Part shown: positions 4,208-5,070 of the stretch, in pieces
Layout: the number at the start of each line of letters is the position of its first letter
How positions within the stretch are numbered: position 1 is the first letter of the stretch
DNA from: an uncultured bacterium
Lineage (GTDB): Bacteria > Bacteroidota > Bacteroidia > Bacteroidales > CAIWKO01
Length of the DNA: 5,070 nt
NCBI GenBank assembly: GCA_903916135.1
Contig: CAIWVT010000372.1
Span: forward strand, 1-5,070
Reading direction: 5' to 3'
The notes under the pieces: model-generated
What the model was told of the DNA's origin: nothing
Seen by the model: only the letters and a program-made list of their open reading frames with translations
Database searches by the model: none
Position numbers and translations under genes: made by a program

Positions 4208-4987
4208 ATGATAAGCAAGAACGACATAAAATATATCCATGCGCTTCGGTTGAAGAAATTTCGGATACAACATCAGGAATTTATTGCCGAAGGTTCGAAA
4301 ATTGTTGGCGACCTGCTCGACAGTTTCGTTGCCATTTCGGTGATTTATGCTTTGGATGAATGGATACAGGCTCATTCGGAAATCGCCCATAACGCCAAAA
4401 CAATCGTTCCTGTTTCGATAGAAGAGCTTACGAAAATCAGTTCGCTCACTACTCCCAATCAGGTGTTGGCTGTTGTTGAAATTCCACAGAAGAGATTTGA
4501 TGTGGAATTGAGTTCGACATCCATGATAATTGCTTTGGATGACATTCGTGACCCTGGGAACCTGGGTACTATTATTCGCATCGCCGATTGGTTTGGTCAT
4601 AAGAACATCGTCTGCTCGGAGACTTGTGTGGATGCGTATAATGCTAAAACTGTGCAGGCAAGCATGGGCTCTATTGCGCGTGTACATATCTTTTATGAGG
4701 ATTTGAGTCATGTAATACAAAACGCTGCTGTGCCTGTCTATGGTGCATTTCTGAAAGGAAACATCGTGTATGACGAAAGATTTGCTGCGCATGGTTTTCT
4801 GCTCATCGGCAACGAAGCCAACGGGATTTCTGCGGAGATTGCTTCGCTTGTTACCCACAAAATATTTATCCCGTCGGGCAACGCAGCCGAAACCCATGCG
4901 GAGTCGTTGAATGCGTCTATAGCTACAGCCATTATCTGCTCGGAGATGCAGCGCCAATCTCTTATTCATCTCAATCAAAACCAATGA
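4208..4987 (+). CDS. SpoU/TrmH-family RNA 2'-O-methyltransferase
   Basis: This 259-residue enzyme should methylate a ribose 2'-OH in rRNA or tRNA using S-adenosylmethionine bound in a trefoil-knot fold. All three SpoU motifs are visible. Motif 1 is DPGNLGTIIR (about 115-124, with N118 and R124). Motif 2 is LIGNEANGIS (about 199-208, with E203). Motif 3 is ESLNASIATAI (about 232-242, with N235). The N-terminal region (ISKNDIKYIHALRLKKFR, then FIAEGSKIV) matches the substrate-binding L30e-like domain that often precedes the SpoU domain. The exact target, such as an RlmB-type 23S guanosine, cannot be told from sequence alone. I chose the ATG at 4208, since the family usually begins near this ISKNDIKYI segment. 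A TTG at 4196 would add four residues but overlaps the likely -7 box. The stop overlaps the lpxB start by four bases, so the two are probably cotranscribed and translationally coupled. Confidence 0.93.
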   Translation: MISKNDIKYIHALRLKKFRIQHQEFIAEGSKIVGDLLDSFVAISVIYALDEWIQAHSEIAHNAKTIVPVSIEELTKISSLTTPNQVLAVVEIPQKRFDVELSSTSMIIALDDIRDPGNLGTIIRIADWFGHKNIVCSETCVDAYNAKTVQASMGSIARVHIFYEDLSHVIQNAAVPVYGAFLKGNIVYDERFAAHGFLLIGNEANGISAEIASLVTHKIFIPSGNAAETHAESLNASIATAIICSEMQRQSLIHLNQNQ

Positions 4988-5070
4988 AATATTATGTAAT
5001 TGCCGGTGAAGCATCAGGCGACCTTCATGCTTCTAATTTGATTAGAGAGATAAAACAAAACGATACGCAG
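4984..5070 (+). CDS. lpxB: Lipid-A-disaccharide synthase, N-terminal fragment (cut by window end)
   Basis: Only the first 29 residues are in the window, starting MKYYVIAGEASGDLHASNLI. The GEASGDLHA block at about 8-16 is the N-terminal signature of LpxB. LpxB joins UDP-diacylglucosamine to lipid X to form the lipid A disaccharide at the inner face of the cytoplasmic membrane. The ATG lies in an ATGA overlap with the methyltransferase stop. The frame is still open at the window edge. The presence of lpxB supports a Gram-negative, lipopolysaccharide-making host. Confidence 0.9.
   Translation, partial: MKYYVIAGEASGDLHASNLIREIKQNDTQ

Noticed and set aside
4190..5014. Long minus-strand frame of 274 codons opposite the methyltransferase.
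   Set aside because: It is the antisense shadow of a clear SpoU-family gene. Its Arg/His/Asn-rich composition matches no family, and it also crosses the terminator and lpxB start.

Overview
The window looks like a chromosomal segment of a Bacteroidota bacterium, probably class Bacteroidia. Four things point there: the protein sequences of bS6, bS18, bL9 and LpxB; an AT-rich base composition; mostly absent Shine-Dalgarno sequences; and several promoters of the Bacteroidota form TTG - 18/19 nt - TAnnTTTG.

Bases 1-451 hold no convincing gene. They contain a long imperfect inverted repeat (28-251, MITE-like), a 46-bp element (253-298) that recurs at 2742-2787, and a strong hairpin (319-348). Bases 452-2638 are a broken toxin-antitoxin module. 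A small antitoxin-like gene (452-673) is followed by a PIN-domain toxin (VapC-like) that is split by an IS4-family insertion sequence. The IS spans 689-2269 (1581 bp) and has 15-bp imperfect terminal inverted repeats, a 7-bp target duplication TATTTAA and a 481-aa DDE transposase on the minus strand. Removing the IS and one copy of the duplication restores one open PIN frame that overlaps the antitoxin end by 19 bases. In that reconstruction the overlap carries ATAG where ATGG is expected. This one apparent G-to-A change would make the antitoxin stop early (TGG to TAG) and also destroy the toxin start codon (ATG to ATA).

Bases 2639-3029 are a gene-free spacer with short periodic repeats, the second 46-bp element, a 9-bp tandem repeat and the ribosomal operon promoter. 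Bases 3030-4147 are the rpsF-rpsR-rplI operon (bS6, bS18, bL9), which ends in a clear intrinsic terminator. A -7-like box overlaps the end of that terminator. It is followed within 10 bases by the start of a SpoU/TrmH-family RNA 2'-O-methyltransferase gene (4208-4987), whose stop overlaps the start of lpxB (4984 to the window end, lipid A synthesis).

The right half is ordinary core genome: translation machinery, RNA modification and outer-membrane biogenesis. The left half is an accessory insertion zone. No wholly new system is evident. The most instructive signal is the doubly disabled toxin-antitoxin locus and the repeat elements around it.
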